A stretch of 64,000 bases of DNA, from NCBI RefSeq assembly GCF_003289945.1, contig NZ_QMBP01000009.1:1-64000 (forward strand). The letters run 5' to 3'. This stretch comes from Mesorhizobium hawassense. Its GTDB lineage: Bacteria; Pseudomonadota; Alphaproteobacteria; Rhizobiales; Rhizobiaceae. Below the pieces are notes generated by a model. That model was not told where the DNA came from, searched no databases, and saw only the letters and a list, made by a program, of their open reading frames with translations. This document shows, one piece after another, positions 27,586 to 36,673 of the stretch. The position numbers were made by a program, and so were the translations under genes. Every line of letters starts with the position of its first letter. Position 1 is the first letter of the stretch.

Positions 27586-30500
27586 TTAGATGCCCATCCC
27601 ACGCCCGATGCCAATGCCCTGGCTGAACGCGAGTTCCGCGCCCAGGCGCCGGCCGGATTCGACGTGGATGCCAAGCGCCTTCTTATGATTGGCGAGTAGC
27701 GATTCCAGTTGCGGATCACGTTCAAGGCTCTTGGCCATGTCGGACATGGCCGAGCGTGTTGACCTGTAGCCGGACATATCGCCGGCCTCGTATTGGCGCT
27801 GGCTTGTCCTTTTTAGCTTTTGCCAGTCTTCCACGAAACGGTCGGCCCGGCGGCTCGGATCGGTGCGGATTTCTGTTTCAAGCTGGAGCGCGCGCACGAT
27901 GCGGTTGACGCGACCGGCTCCGGCTTCGCGCACCAGCTCGGGGTTCTTGACGTAGGCCGCTTCGGCATCGCGCCAGCCATGCGGCCGAACCTTCTCGAAA
28001 GCGTTGCGCGCGTCTCTCAATTCGCGCATCTGTTCAGGCGTTCCCTGCCCATCCGCGTTTCGGCTGCCGATAATAGCGTCGAGAGCACGCGCGTGGCGCA
28101 CAAGCGCCTTCGTGCGAGTGCTGCGCAGCGCCGCCTCCGCGCCCACCGGCAAATCCGTTTCGCGCTGCGCACGCCTGGCGGACGCTTCTCTTCCAGGCGC
28201 GGCATCGCCGTTTTGTGCTCGACCGTCTTCCCTTCCCGGCTGGTACCCACGGTCTAGACCGGGCTCGGCGTCTGCGGGCGAGCGCAACCCGTCGAGCAGC
28301 CCGCCGATCCTGTCGCGGAGCTTCTCCGGAACGATCCGGCGCACGATCTCGACCACACGCTCGCGGAACGTGATGCCGCGCCGTTCGGCATAGGTCTGCG
28401 CCGGGTCGATCTGATCGTAGTCGGACGCCATGTCCTTGGAGCGGTCGCGTGAGAGCGTGCGTATGAGCCGGTCTCGAGTGACAAAATCATCGCTACCGTA
28501 ATGCAGCTCCATCCCGCCGCGATGCCGCGACAGGGCAACGTAGCTGCCATGCGCATCCATGCCCGGCGTCGCCAGCACGTGTGTGTGGTCGACTGTCATG
28601 CCCTGGGCCTTGTGGATGGTCGCGGCATAGCCGTGGTCGATGTGGGCATAGTCTTTCAGGTCAAAGCACACCGACCTGCCGTCGTCGGTGCGCACTGTCA
28701 TGCTTTGTGTGCTGACCTGGTCGATCACGCCGAGCGTGCCGTTCTTAACGCCGAGCGACCGCTCGTTGCGCAGGAACATCACCCGGTCGCCGCTTGCGAA
28801 GTTCCTTGCACCGCGTTCCACATCCACCTGAACTTCGTCGCCGAGATCTCCAGCAGCGCGCATGCGCTCGCGCGCTGCCTTGTTGAGCGCGCGCACCTCA
28901 TCGTTTGTGTGGGTGAGAATGATCCGGCTTGGTTCAGGCTCTGCCTGCCTGCCGCGATCCCAGCGCTCGACGAGTTCACCTCGCGCCTCATTGCGCGTTG
29001 CAGCCTGATGCACCATGCCTTGCGCGTCGTAGGCGTTGAGCGCGGCGCCGATCCTGCCGGTCGCCAGATCGCGCGTTGCGTCTCGCTGCCAGTCCTCGCC
29101 CTGCCGGCGCACCTGGCCGATCTCCACGCCGCCATGCCTCTCGTGGATGGAACGGAACGCGGCGCCGGCTTCGATCGCCTGCAACTGTTGTGGATCCCCG
29201 ACCAAGACGACCTTTGCGCCGGCGTCCGCCGCATGGGAGAGCACGCGCTCCAACTGGCGCGTGCCGACCATGCCTGCTTCGTCGATCACCAGGACATCAC
29301 GGGCAGTGAGCAGATCGCGGCCCTGTCCCCAGCTATGTTCCAAGCTGGCGATGGTGCGTGACGAGATGCCTGAACCGCTTTCGAGATTCTCGGCGGCAAT
29401 GCCGGAGAGTGCGGCACCTCGAACCTCGTAGCCGGCCGCTGCCCAGGCCTGGCGCGCGACGCCCAGCATGGCGCTCTTCCCCGTTCCCGCAAAACCAACC
29501 ACGATGCCAAGACCACGGCCATCCGTGATGTGATCCAGAGCATCGGCCTGCTCGCCTGACAGAACAAGGCCATGACCATTGGCGTCCGCCAGAGCCGCCC
29601 CGCGATCCCGATCGCTCACCGCATGCTGTCTCTCCCAGGCCATGCGTTCGGCCGCGCGATGCAGGCGCTGTTCGGTCTCGATCATCTGCCGCGTCGTAAA
29701 GCGATCTTCATCGCGTCCGTCCTTGCCGAGTTCGACCAGATTGGGCGCGTTGCTGATGGCTCTCATGACATCGTTGAACTGCTCGATTCCGTCGCTGTGC
29801 CGATGCGCGAACTTCGCGATGTCCTTTCGGGTGAAGGTTGATTGCTGGTGGGTGATGGCATCCAGCGCCACGGATGGATCGGCGATAATCCGCGCCCCAT
29901 TGTTGCGTGAGATGTGCCGATGCAGTTCGGCGCGATCGGCTTCAATGCCGGCAGCGTCGAGGCCGCTGCCCTCAATGCGCTGGGCCGGAGCACCAATCTG
30001 GGTTTGCGGCTCCAGGGCAATGCCTTGCGCTTCCAGGCTGCGATGATCGATGCGGGCGTCGATGTCGAGTTCGGCAAGGCGCTCATTGGCAAGCTCCGCC
30101 CATCGCTCGCGCCAGCGCTCGACCAGCTCCGTCTGGTTCCAGCCGCGCACTTTCGGGCCAAAGCCATTCTTGTCCACGGACCGCATGGTGAGCATGACAT
30201 GGGCATGCGGCTTGGGACTGCCATCCTCTGCCCGGTCCCAATGCACGTTGAGGTCGGCGACCATGCCCCGGCTGACAAACTCAGCCTGCACGAAGTCCCG
30301 CGCCAGTTCGATGCCTTGCGCTTGGCTCAGTTCGCGTGGAAGAGCGAACTCCACCTCGCGGGCCAGCTGCGCATCCTTCCTGACCTCGAGCGCCTCGACA
30401 TCGTTCCACAGCCGTTCGCGATCGCTCCAGGCTTCCGGCGCTTTCTGCGGCAGCAAGACCTCGGAATGGACGACCCCACGCTTGGCCGAGAAGTCATGGC

Positions 30501-30615
30501 TTCGATCAATGCGCTCGTCGCGCAGTCGCGAGGCCGAGCGATAGGCGGCCGACGCCACAGCGCTCGAGCCTGTCTTGCGGCCAATGACCTTGACGTGAAG
30601 ATGATAGATCGCCAT
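27586..30615 (-). CDS. traA: Ti-type conjugative relaxase/helicase TraA
   Basis: A 1009-residue bifunctional relaxase that nicks oriT and unwinds the transferred strand. The N-terminal MobA/MobL domain (about 1-230) begins MAIYHLHVKVIGRKTGSSAVASAAYRS-type sequence and carries the metal-binding His motif KPHAHVMLTMR. The helicase part (about 350-720) has Walker A GFAGTGKSAM and Walker B VLVIDEAGMVG, then UvrD-like motifs including ATIHKAQGMTVDH. The C terminus is helical. It is shorter than the 1100 or more residues of Ti plasmid TraA but complete in motifs. It is divergent from traC/traD with oriT between. Confidence 0.93.
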   Translation of the reverse strand: MAIYHLHVKVIGRKTGSSAVASAAYRSASRLRDERIDRSHDFSAKRGVVHSEVLLPQKAPEAWSDRERLWNDVEALEVRKDAQLAREVEFALPRELSQAQGIELARDFVQAEFVSRGMVADLNVHWDRAEDGSPKPHAHVMLTMRSVDKNGFGPKVRGWNQTELVERWRERWAELANERLAELDIDARIDHRSLEAQGIALEPQTQIGAPAQRIEGSGLDAAGIEADRAELHRHISRNNGARIIADPSVALDAITHQQSTFTRKDIAKFAHRHSDGIEQFNDVMRAISNAPNLVELGKDGRDEDRFTTRQMIETEQRLHRAAERMAWERQHAVSDRDRGAALADANGHGLVLSGEQADALDHITDGRGLGIVVGFAGTGKSAMLGVARQAWAAAGYEVRGAALSGIAAENLESGSGISSRTIASLEHSWGQGRDLLTARDVLVIDEAGMVGTRQLERVLSHAADAGAKVVLVGDPQQLQAIEAGAAFRSIHERHGGVEIGQVRRQGEDWQRDATRDLATGRIGAALNAYDAQGMVHQAATRNEARGELVERWDRGRQAEPEPSRIILTHTNDEVRALNKAARERMRAAGDLGDEVQVDVERGARNFASGDRVMFLRNERSLGVKNGTLGVIDQVSTQSMTVRTDDGRSVCFDLKDYAHIDHGYAATIHKAQGMTVDHTHVLATPGMDAHGSYVALSRHRGGMELHYGSDDFVTRDRLIRTLSRDRSKDMASDYDQIDPAQTYAERRGITFRERVVEIVRRIVPEKLRDRIGGLLDGLRSPADAEPGLDRGYQPGREDGRAQNGDAAPGREASARRAQRETDLPVGAEAALRSTRTKALVRHARALDAIIGSRNADGQGTPEQMRELRDARNAFEKVRPHGWRDAEAAYVKNPELVREAGAGRVNRIVRALQLETEIRTDPSRRADRFVEDWQKLKRTSQRQYEAGDMSGYRSTRSAMSDMAKSLERDPQLESLLANHKKALGIHVESGRRLGAELAFSQGIGIGRGMGI

Positions 30616-30639
30616 CGCGACTGGATCATTTGCACGTCA

Positions 30640-30676
30640 AAGCGCACGTCGGCACGACGTATAAGCGCGCCCTCCC
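30640..30676. other. predicted origin of transfer (oriT) with nick region
   Basis: Between traA and traC there is an inverted repeat ACGTCG-GCA-CGACGT (30646-30660), immediately followed by TATAAGCGCGCCCTC (30660-30674). This matches the RSF1010/Ti-type oriT plan, in which the relaxase-recognised hairpin abuts a conserved nick region of the form TAAGTGCGCCCT. The position, between divergent traA and traC, is also the standard one. The nick base itself is not assigned. Confidence 0.75.
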
Positions 30677-30788
30677 TCGAAAAATTCTCGGGATGGACCA
30701 GCCCGTCCCGGGCTGTCTCGGCAACCCTGAAGCCTTCCGGAAGGCGCTCCCCTATCATCTGCGCATCGACAATCGATGGAGACAGCAC

Positions 30789-31115
30789 ATGCGCAAACCA
30801 CGAGACTTCGACGCGGAACTCAAGGCACTGGAAGACAAGGCGCGAGAGCTCAAAACGCGAAAGGTGCAGCAGCTGGGCGACCTGGTGATTGCCACCGGCG
30901 CCGATCAACTCAGCACCGACGAACTGGCCGGTGCGCTGGTCGCACTCGCTGAAACGAAAGACACCGCGAAGCGCGAGGCATGGGCCAAGCGTGGAGCGAT
31001 GTTTTTCGAGAGCGGTTCCCGGCGAACTGCTCCGGCATCTCAGCGCAACTCTCGGGGCGCTCCAGCGCAACAAGGCGGCCCGCAATCGCCGGCAAGCGGC
31101 ACTGGCTCGCAATGA
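30789..31115 (+). CDS. traC: conjugal transfer protein TraC
   Basis: A 108-residue accessory protein of the oriT relaxosome. The N-terminal half (KPRDFDAELKALEDKARELKTRKVQQLGDLV) is the coiled-coil start of TraC proteins of Agrobacterium-type transfer systems, followed by GADQLSTDELAGALVALAETKD. The C terminus is Ser/Gln-rich and disordered. The start at 30789 follows GGAGACAGC. The following traD begins two bases after its stop, so the two form an operon facing away from oriT. Confidence 0.85.
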   Translation: MRKPRDFDAELKALEDKARELKTRKVQQLGDLVIATGADQLSTDELAGALVALAETKDTAKREAWAKRGAMFFESGSRRTAPASQRNSRGAPAQQGGPQSPASGTGSQ

Positions 31116-31116
31116 C

Positions 31117-31365
31117 ATGCGCGCCTGGCAGGTCGAGCGCCGCAAGCGCACCCGACATCTAATCGAACTTGGCGGTCTCGTCGTTAAGGCAGGCATTGTC
31201 GAGCTGACCAATGACGATCGCGCCATCATCTATGGCGCGCTGCTCTGGATCGCCGCCAAGCTACAGAGTCATGAAGGCGAGCATGCACGGGACTTGTGGG
31301 TGGCGAAGGGAACGCAGGCGTTCAATGCGGAACGGCATGACAAGCGAGAGGGCCAGCGACCGTAG
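31117..31365 (+). CDS. traD: conjugal transfer protein TraD
   Basis: An 82-residue protein (MRAWQVERRKRTRHLIELGGLVVKAGIV) that matches the small TraD of Ti-type Dtr modules, with a central helix (RAIIYGALLWIAAKLQ) and a C-terminal KGTQAFNAE. The start lies two bases after the traC stop. It probably assists TraA and TraC at oriT. It is unrelated to the F-plasmid coupling protein of the same name; no TraG-type coupling protein is seen in the window. Confidence 0.85.
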   Translation: MRAWQVERRKRTRHLIELGGLVVKAGIVELTNDDRAIIYGALLWIAAKLQSHEGEHARDLWVAKGTQAFNAERHDKREGQRP

Positions 31366-31514
31366 CGATGGTGGCGAAAGGAACGTAGGGTGCAAGAGCA
31401 GGGGCGAAGGCCGCCGTCCGCCGAGGGCACCATGCTGCTTTGTGCGGCCTAGCGCAGCGCAGCCGGTCAGAGCAGTGCCTGTCGTGCAAAGCGGTGCAAG
31501 CCGTCCCCTAAGCA

Positions 31515-31700
31515 TCACCCAGCCAAGGCTTCAACCTTGCCCGTCTCGCCTTTGCGGACATACGCGCCGAGATCGAGCGCCTGTTCAAAGGTGAACCAGA
31601 ACGGGGTTCGTATCCCTTCTCGACTGCGGCCGCCTGCAACATCAGCACATTGATGCCCCGGCAAGGAAGGCCACCAGAGCGTAGCGGCCGAGTGATACGA
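31515..31700 (-). pseudogene. ArdC-like antirestriction protein remnant
   Basis: The minus strand encodes CRGINVLMLQAAAVEKGYE in one frame and then TPFWFTFEQALDLGAYVRKGETG in another, which together are the conserved ArdC/DUF1738 N-terminal block (YRGIN...W.TF.QA..LG..VRKGE). The frame changes near 31610, and both the beginning and the metallopeptidase domain are missing. ArdC proteins shield incoming DNA from restriction, so this was probably part of the transfer region. Confidence 0.6.
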
Positions 31701-32335
31701 CCTCCCGCATGGCGCGCGGTCCATGGTTCATGCCACGGGCGTGTGCCCTGTTCGAGGTCTCTTTTGTTTTGGGATTCAGCTGCGTCTGAACCCCTGCCGT
31801 CGGCGAGACCGGGTTAGGGGGAGCATCAAGAAAATCGTTAGGGGGACCGCCAGGTTCGCAGCGCGTGAGGCGCAGCCGAGGAAGCGAGAATTGGGAGATC
31901 GCAATTTTGTTGTTGCTGCGGGTATGAGGGCGGAGCCATGTCGCCCCGTCTTGGGCAAAGGATCGTTAACCGAAGAGCGGAGACGCGCTGCGGCTTCTGT
32001 CGCTTACGCCTAGAGCCCGCTCCTGCGTAGCAGGATGACCTAACCCGTGGCGCATCTTATGTAATGTCGCTACGCCCTTGCTTTTAGCATCCTTTAGCGA
32101 GTTGAGCCAAAACGCTGTTTTCCGCAGTCGATCTCAAGCAAACGCTACAGGTACTATTTGAATTCCGGTTGCTGAGCCCGTGTAGCAAAACTTTGTCGTT
32201 CCGGAATAAGCTGCATCTCTATCTTTTCGTGAATGACGCATATAACCGCGAGGATTTCGATTGCATCGACAGGCCCTATTGGCGAGTAATACGCACGAAA
32301 GCGGTACAGCCGGTATAGGGTCAGGGGCAAATAAA
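31701..32335. other. long intergenic stretch before the DISARM-type operon
   Basis: About 630 bases without a supported gene. The short frames here have unnatural composition. The left part holds the GTTAGGGGGA pair; the right part becomes AT-richer towards 32200 and probably contains the promoter of the operon that starts at 32336. No RNA gene or terminator was recognised. Confidence 0.45.
31813..31846 (+). repeat. pair of direct repeats GTTAGGGGGA
   Basis: GTTAGGGGGA occurs at 31813-31822 and again at 31837-31846, 24 bp apart. No protein-coding explanation was found. It could be a binding site for a transfer or replication protein, or part of the control region of the lost ardC gene. Confidence 0.4.
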
Positions 32336-33979
32336 ATGGAGGGAAGAGTCGACAGCAATGTCGAGGCCGACCGGCCGTGGCAGGCGGGTCTCTGCCAATT
32401 TTTCACTCGGGACAAAGTGGCGACGCTTTGCCTACGCCATGTGAGCTTTCCTGAAAATCTTCTCGCGCTGCGACTGCTCGAGCCGGCGGCCGGTCAAGGC
32501 GCTTTCATTCTTCCCCTGCTGCGCGGTCTGGTCGAAGCCTGCTGCAAACAAGGGAAATCCTACGACCAGCTTCGCCCCGTTATACGCGCGTACGAGATCG
32601 ACCCCGATGTTGCGGCTAGATTGCGCGACCGGTGCACCGAAGAACTGAATGAGCTTGGCGTTGCGGAACCGATGGCGCGCGATATCGCCCGTGCCTGGAT
32701 AAAGAACGAGGACTTCTTAGAAGCCGGCCCCCGTACCCGCTTCACCCACATCGTCGGCAATCCTCCATATATCCGCTGGGATGCGATCCCTGCACCGCTG
32801 CGTGCCTCATATCGAGAGCGGTTTTCCTCGTTCAAGCAGCGGGCAGACCTATATATCGCGTTCATCGAGCGCTCGCTCGAATTGCTCAGGCCAGGCGGCC
32901 AGCTTGCCTTTCTGTGCCCCGGCACCTGGACGAGAAATGTCTATGGCAGTTCCATTAGGGAAGCTTTCACCTCCCTGGGACATCTAAAGGCGATTGTTGA
33001 CTTCAGTGACGTCGATAGCTTCGAGACTCCCGCTGACGCCTATCCCCACTTTTTCGTCTTCGAGCACGGCACATCCGGCTCGACAAAGATATTGTCGATG
33101 GCCGGGGCCGATACGATCATTCGATCAGGTAGCTCGGCCGTTCGGACGTTCGCACCTTCTTCGTCGCCGCTTCTTCTCAGTCGCGATGCCGCCGCTGAGA
33201 AAACGCTGGAGTTCGCACGCCGAACATTTCCAAGAATTGAAGACGCAGGATGCGTCATTCGCGTAGGGTCTGCCACAGGATGCAACGAAGTCTTTCTCGG
33301 CCCGACTGAGAAGTTGCCCGTCGAGCGCAGCCGGACGTTGCCCTTTGTAAACGCGCGATCCATCCAAGATGGAACAGTTCAGTGGAGTGGCACAAGCATC
33401 GTCAATGTGTTCGATGCCAACGGAAAGGTGGTCAAGCTTACCGATTACCCTCAAATGGCCGCCTATCTCCGGAAACATAAGAAGCCGCTACAGTCGCGGG
33501 CCAAGGCTAGTACATCAAAAACGTGGTGGCGGTCGATCGATTGCCTTCATCCCGACTGGTATTCGTCGCCCAAACTGCTGGTCGTTGACGTCTCCGCCGC
33601 GCCTGTAATCGGTATCGATACGGTCGGCTATTGTGCGGGGAGCGGCGTTTACCAGATCAAGAGCATGAGCTGGCCCCTAGAAGACCTTCTCGTTTTTCTT
33701 TCAGCCGGAGTACTCGGGTTATTTGTGAAGGCGCTGTCTACCGGAGCCGCTACCGGTTTCCACCGTTTTCAAAAGAGCCAACTCTCGGCGGTGCACATCC
33801 CACGCTGGGAAGAAATTGAGTCAAGCTGGAAGAAAAGATTCAGTCAGACTCATCGGGCTAAGAACTGGGCGCGCACTTTGGACCTGGTGGCCGAGCTATA
33901 CCAGTGTGAGGCTGGGCTGCTAGCGGGCTACGTTGCCCGAGACTGGGCTGCCATCTCCTCGAAGCCGACAGGGAGATAG
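32336..33979 (+). CDS. drmMI: N6-adenine DNA methyltransferase of a DISARM-type system (DrmMI-like)
   Basis: A 547-residue methylase. The SAM-binding motif I is LLEPAAGQGAF (Glu49-Pro-Ala-Ala-Gly-Gln-Gly), and the catalytic motif IV is NPPYIRW at Asn142, the signature of adenine-N6 enzymes of the Eco57I/type-I-like group. The C-terminal half should form a target-recognition domain (GYCAGSGVYQIKS, FHRFQKSQLSAVHIP). The ATG at 32336 follows an AGGGG ribosome site; an earlier start is not needed. It is the first gene of a tight five-gene operon. In class 1 DISARM such a methylase marks host DNA as self. It is the only methylase seen in this cluster. Confidence 0.82.
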   Translation: MEGRVDSNVEADRPWQAGLCQFFTRDKVATLCLRHVSFPENLLALRLLEPAAGQGAFILPLLRGLVEACCKQGKSYDQLRPVIRAYEIDPDVAARLRDRCTEELNELGVAEPMARDIARAWIKNEDFLEAGPRTRFTHIVGNPPYIRWDAIPAPLRASYRERFSSFKQRADLYIAFIERSLELLRPGGQLAFLCPGTWTRNVYGSSIREAFTSLGHLKAIVDFSDVDSFETPADAYPHFFVFEHGTSGSTKILSMAGADTIIRSGSSAVRTFAPSSSPLLLSRDAAAEKTLEFARRTFPRIEDAGCVIRVGSATGCNEVFLGPTEKLPVERSRTLPFVNARSIQDGTVQWSGTSIVNVFDANGKVVKLTDYPQMAAYLRKHKKPLQSRAKASTSKTWWRSIDCLHPDWYSSPKLLVVDVSAAPVIGIDTVGYCAGSGVYQIKSMSWPLEDLLVFLSAGVLGLFVKALSTGAATGFHRFQKSQLSAVHIPRWEEIESSWKKRFSQTHRAKNWARTLDLVAELYQCEAGLLAGYVARDWAAISSKPTGR

Positions 33980-33988
33980 AGACTGCCC

Positions 33989-36673
33989 ATGCGTCAGACA
34001 CCTTGGAACGATAGAATTGGTGAGCGCCAACCGCCGTGGAATGAACGAATTGCCGAGGCTGCCGTATCAAAGCAAGAGCGCGCTAGGCAGCTTCTCGTTC
34101 AAATGAAAGAGCGCCAATCTCAAAACGCGCAAGCGGGGCCTCGTTCGGTCGCTGTTCAGCTCGAAGCTGTGAATATTGGAGATAAGATCGATCGCCTGGA
34201 AGACATTGACCTCAGCGTCATTAAGTCCAACCCTTCTCGGAGTTTGGTCGAATATTCAGAACTTCTCGATACTGTCGTCGCGAGTGATCAAAAACTTCAT
34301 ACCGCACTTTTCTGGCCCCATATTCCTCCGCGAGCGATACTGCCATGGATGTTGCGCGAAGTTGGCCGAGGGAAGGCTGCCCCGGCAGTGCGGACGCTTT
34401 TTTTGAATATGGGGCGCCCGGCCCTTCAGGCGGTAGCCGGCATCGAGGCCGAGACCTCGAAACTGCATGCGCGTGGTCTTCTTCGAAGCGGGGCAAATGC
34501 GGACAACGTTCTGGGCGTGATCGGCCCCGATGCCCATTTTTATCTGCTACTTGGGGACACGCGGGAAAGCGGCATTGCTTCCGTTCCGCTGGTTTCGATT
34601 GTCCCCCACTCGGTTGCACTGAATGATGGAGTTTACTGGAGAGATTTCGACGAAAAAACCTTGAAAGGCTTCAAGCGGCTTTATCCGGCAGACCGGCTCA
34701 GTTCGATCCGGAAGCATTTGGACATCCTGGCTTCAGCAGAGCGCGGTCCAGCGTTTGCATTCATGCTGCCGTCTCATTTTCCCGACGTCGATAGACGACG
34801 TGCATTGCAGCAGATACCAGGCCGTATCGATTTGGCGATCATCGACATGTCGACCCATGCCCTTCGCAGCCGTGATGCGAGTTCCTTGATCCGAACGCTA
34901 GTCACTGAACTCGAACAGGAACTACATTCACCTCCCAGCCATGTGTTGATCGTCACCGATTGTCCGCTGCGATTTTCATTCATACGTCACTCGCTCAAGG
35001 GACGTCCGGACTCTGGCAGCCTGGATGTCAGAAGCGAAAACCATCGCCTGATTTGGCCAACGCGCGGGCGGGGCTTTGAAGAACCACAACCCCTAGCGGC
35101 CGCAACGCAGCCGATTGTCGAGACAATCGCTTCCAACGAATGCATCGTTGCGACGCGGTTGTGGAATCATGCACGAGAGCTGGGGACAGGCAATCCGCTG
35201 GTCTCCGTACTTGACCAGGGCGCTGCGGCGCTCAAGGGCATGGGACTGACCGCTTCCGGAGCGGATGCCATTCTGGCTCCCTACACAGATACGCGCGACG
35301 CTTATCATCGCATTAAGCGCGAGCGTCATTCCTTTGAGCCTCACCACAACAAAGCCATGGCGCTGATCGGTGAAGGGCATGCCGGCTCCCAGCGCGACGC
35401 GATCCAGTCGGATCTAGCCGAGGCACTGGCTCTCGCGGCAACACTTCGCGTCGACACACCGCTCATGCGCTATCTCAAGCGCGTTTTGACAGAAATCAAT
35501 AAGAACAATGACGTGCTTGTCGTGCTGCGCCACCCCGAGGACGCACAACTGGCCAGTGACCTTCTGTTAGATTTTCTCACCGAGCCAGGATCGTTTGCGG
35601 CGGGCGTTCCTGAACTACGCGTGACAACGCCCGGCAACTATCCTGCTGAACTTGAACGGAGGTTGCCCACTGCCGTGATCTGGGCCGCTTCGGCCATCCT
35701 GGGCGCCCGCGCCTATGTTGGGGATAGCTACTGTCCCGCCGAATTCCGCCTTGTCGTTGCCGGGCAGGATGCGCTGACCCTGAAACGTACGCTGAGTGCA
35801 GTCCCTGAGGGTCCCGAGTACGGAGCTTACGGCGAGCGGACGGAGCTGCTCCTGAAAGCTTTGCCTTGGGTACCCAAGGATATGGGCCGGCTATCGGCCG
35901 CCCTTGGTTTGGACGCGGATCGCTCTCGTGCGGCCCTGCCCTTCGTCGGCCAAGGCTACCTGCTCCTTGACGGCTACGGCAAGATCGCAGCGGGACCAGG
36001 ATCGCAGTTTTACGTTCTTGACCCAGTCACGCATCAATTGGCTCCGCGCGAGGCTCGCGCGATTGATACTGGCGACGCCGTATTCGTCATGTCGGACATT
36101 ATCCGGGAAGAGATCGAAGCGGCTTTGCGCGAAAAGAATGAGAAAGGCCGGACGCTCGAACAAGCACTGGTCGATCAATACAAAGCAACCGTGAAAAAGG
36201 GCATTGAAGACTTGTCCAAGCAATATGGATCGAAAATGCTTGGACAACGGATTCATGGGATGCTCTTTGCCCAAAACCCTGCCCTGCCTCCCATCAGCAA
36301 AGCAGCGGTAGAATACTGGCTCGAAGCAGCTGAACGGTCCGAGGTCGATACGCCGCACGCTGCGATCAACCCGGTTCATATCGAAGCATTTTTACGTCTT
36401 ATGGGCGCCGGAATTTTGGCGCGGCCGCTCGCTGATGCCGTCCGGATCGTACGCAGCGATCTTCGCCGCGATGGACAAACCAATCGTGGGCTCTTCGACA
36501 GGCTCCTTCTCGACACTGATAGCCTGATGAGAGGCCCTAACACGTCCTTCGAGAAACTACGGGCTGTGCGTCGTGAGGCTATGGCCAGTGTCTATCCTGT
36601 ACTGGAGAAACACCTGGAGCCAGCCTCCGCCACCAATGCCAACGGCATTCTTCGCGAGGCGGCAGCCCGATGA
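33989..36673 (+). CDS. 894-residue DISARM-associated protein of unknown function (DrmE-like position)
   Basis: No domain was recognised with confidence. The N terminus has a short repeat (PWNDRI, PWNERI) and a helix. Two mostly alpha/beta stretches follow: about 250-350 contains HVLIVTDCPLRFSFIRHSLKG, and about 500-600 contains NDVLVVLRHPEDAQLASDLLLDFL and AVIWAASAILGARAYVG. These resemble the strand-helix rhythm of helicase RecA-like domains but have no Walker motifs. A helical C terminus ends the chain. It starts ten bases after the methylase and overlaps drmA by four bases (ATGA), so it is an integral operon member. In class 2 DISARM the gene before drmA is drmE, also of unknown function; whether this is a DrmE homologue cannot be decided from reading alone. 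Confidence 0.6.
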   Translation: MRQTPWNDRIGERQPPWNERIAEAAVSKQERARQLLVQMKERQSQNAQAGPRSVAVQLEAVNIGDKIDRLEDIDLSVIKSNPSRSLVEYSELLDTVVASDQKLHTALFWPHIPPRAILPWMLREVGRGKAAPAVRTLFLNMGRPALQAVAGIEAETSKLHARGLLRSGANADNVLGVIGPDAHFYLLLGDTRESGIASVPLVSIVPHSVALNDGVYWRDFDEKTLKGFKRLYPADRLSSIRKHLDILASAERGPAFAFMLPSHFPDVDRRRALQQIPGRIDLAIIDMSTHALRSRDASSLIRTLVTELEQELHSPPSHVLIVTDCPLRFSFIRHSLKGRPDSGSLDVRSENHRLIWPTRGRGFEEPQPLAAATQPIVETIASNECIVATRLWNHARELGTGNPLVSVLDQGAAALKGMGLTASGADAILAPYTDTRDAYHRIKRERHSFEPHHNKAMALIGEGHAGSQRDAIQSDLAEALALAATLRVDTPLMRYLKRVLTEINKNNDVLVVLRHPEDAQLASDLLLDFLTEPGSFAAGVPELRVTTPGNYPAELERRLPTAVIWAASAILGARAYVGDSYCPAEFRLVVAGQDALTLKRTLSAVPEGPEYGAYGERTELLLKALPWVPKDMGRLSAALGLDADRSRAALPFVGQGYLLLDGYGKIAAGPGSQFYVLDPVTHQLAPREARAIDTGDAVFVMSDIIREEIEAALREKNEKGRTLEQALVDQYKATVKKGIEDLSKQYGSKMLGQRIHGMLFAQNPALPPISKAAVEYWLEAAERSEVDTPHAAINPVHIEAFLRLMGAGILARPLADAVRIVRSDLRRDGQTNRGLFDRLLLDTDSLMRGPNTSFEKLRAVRREAMASVYPVLEKHLEPASATNANGILREAAAR

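Noticed and set aside
28501..29361. A 286-codon plus-strand frame inside traA
   Set aside because: It is antisense to the conserved helicase motifs of TraA, with no domain of its own.
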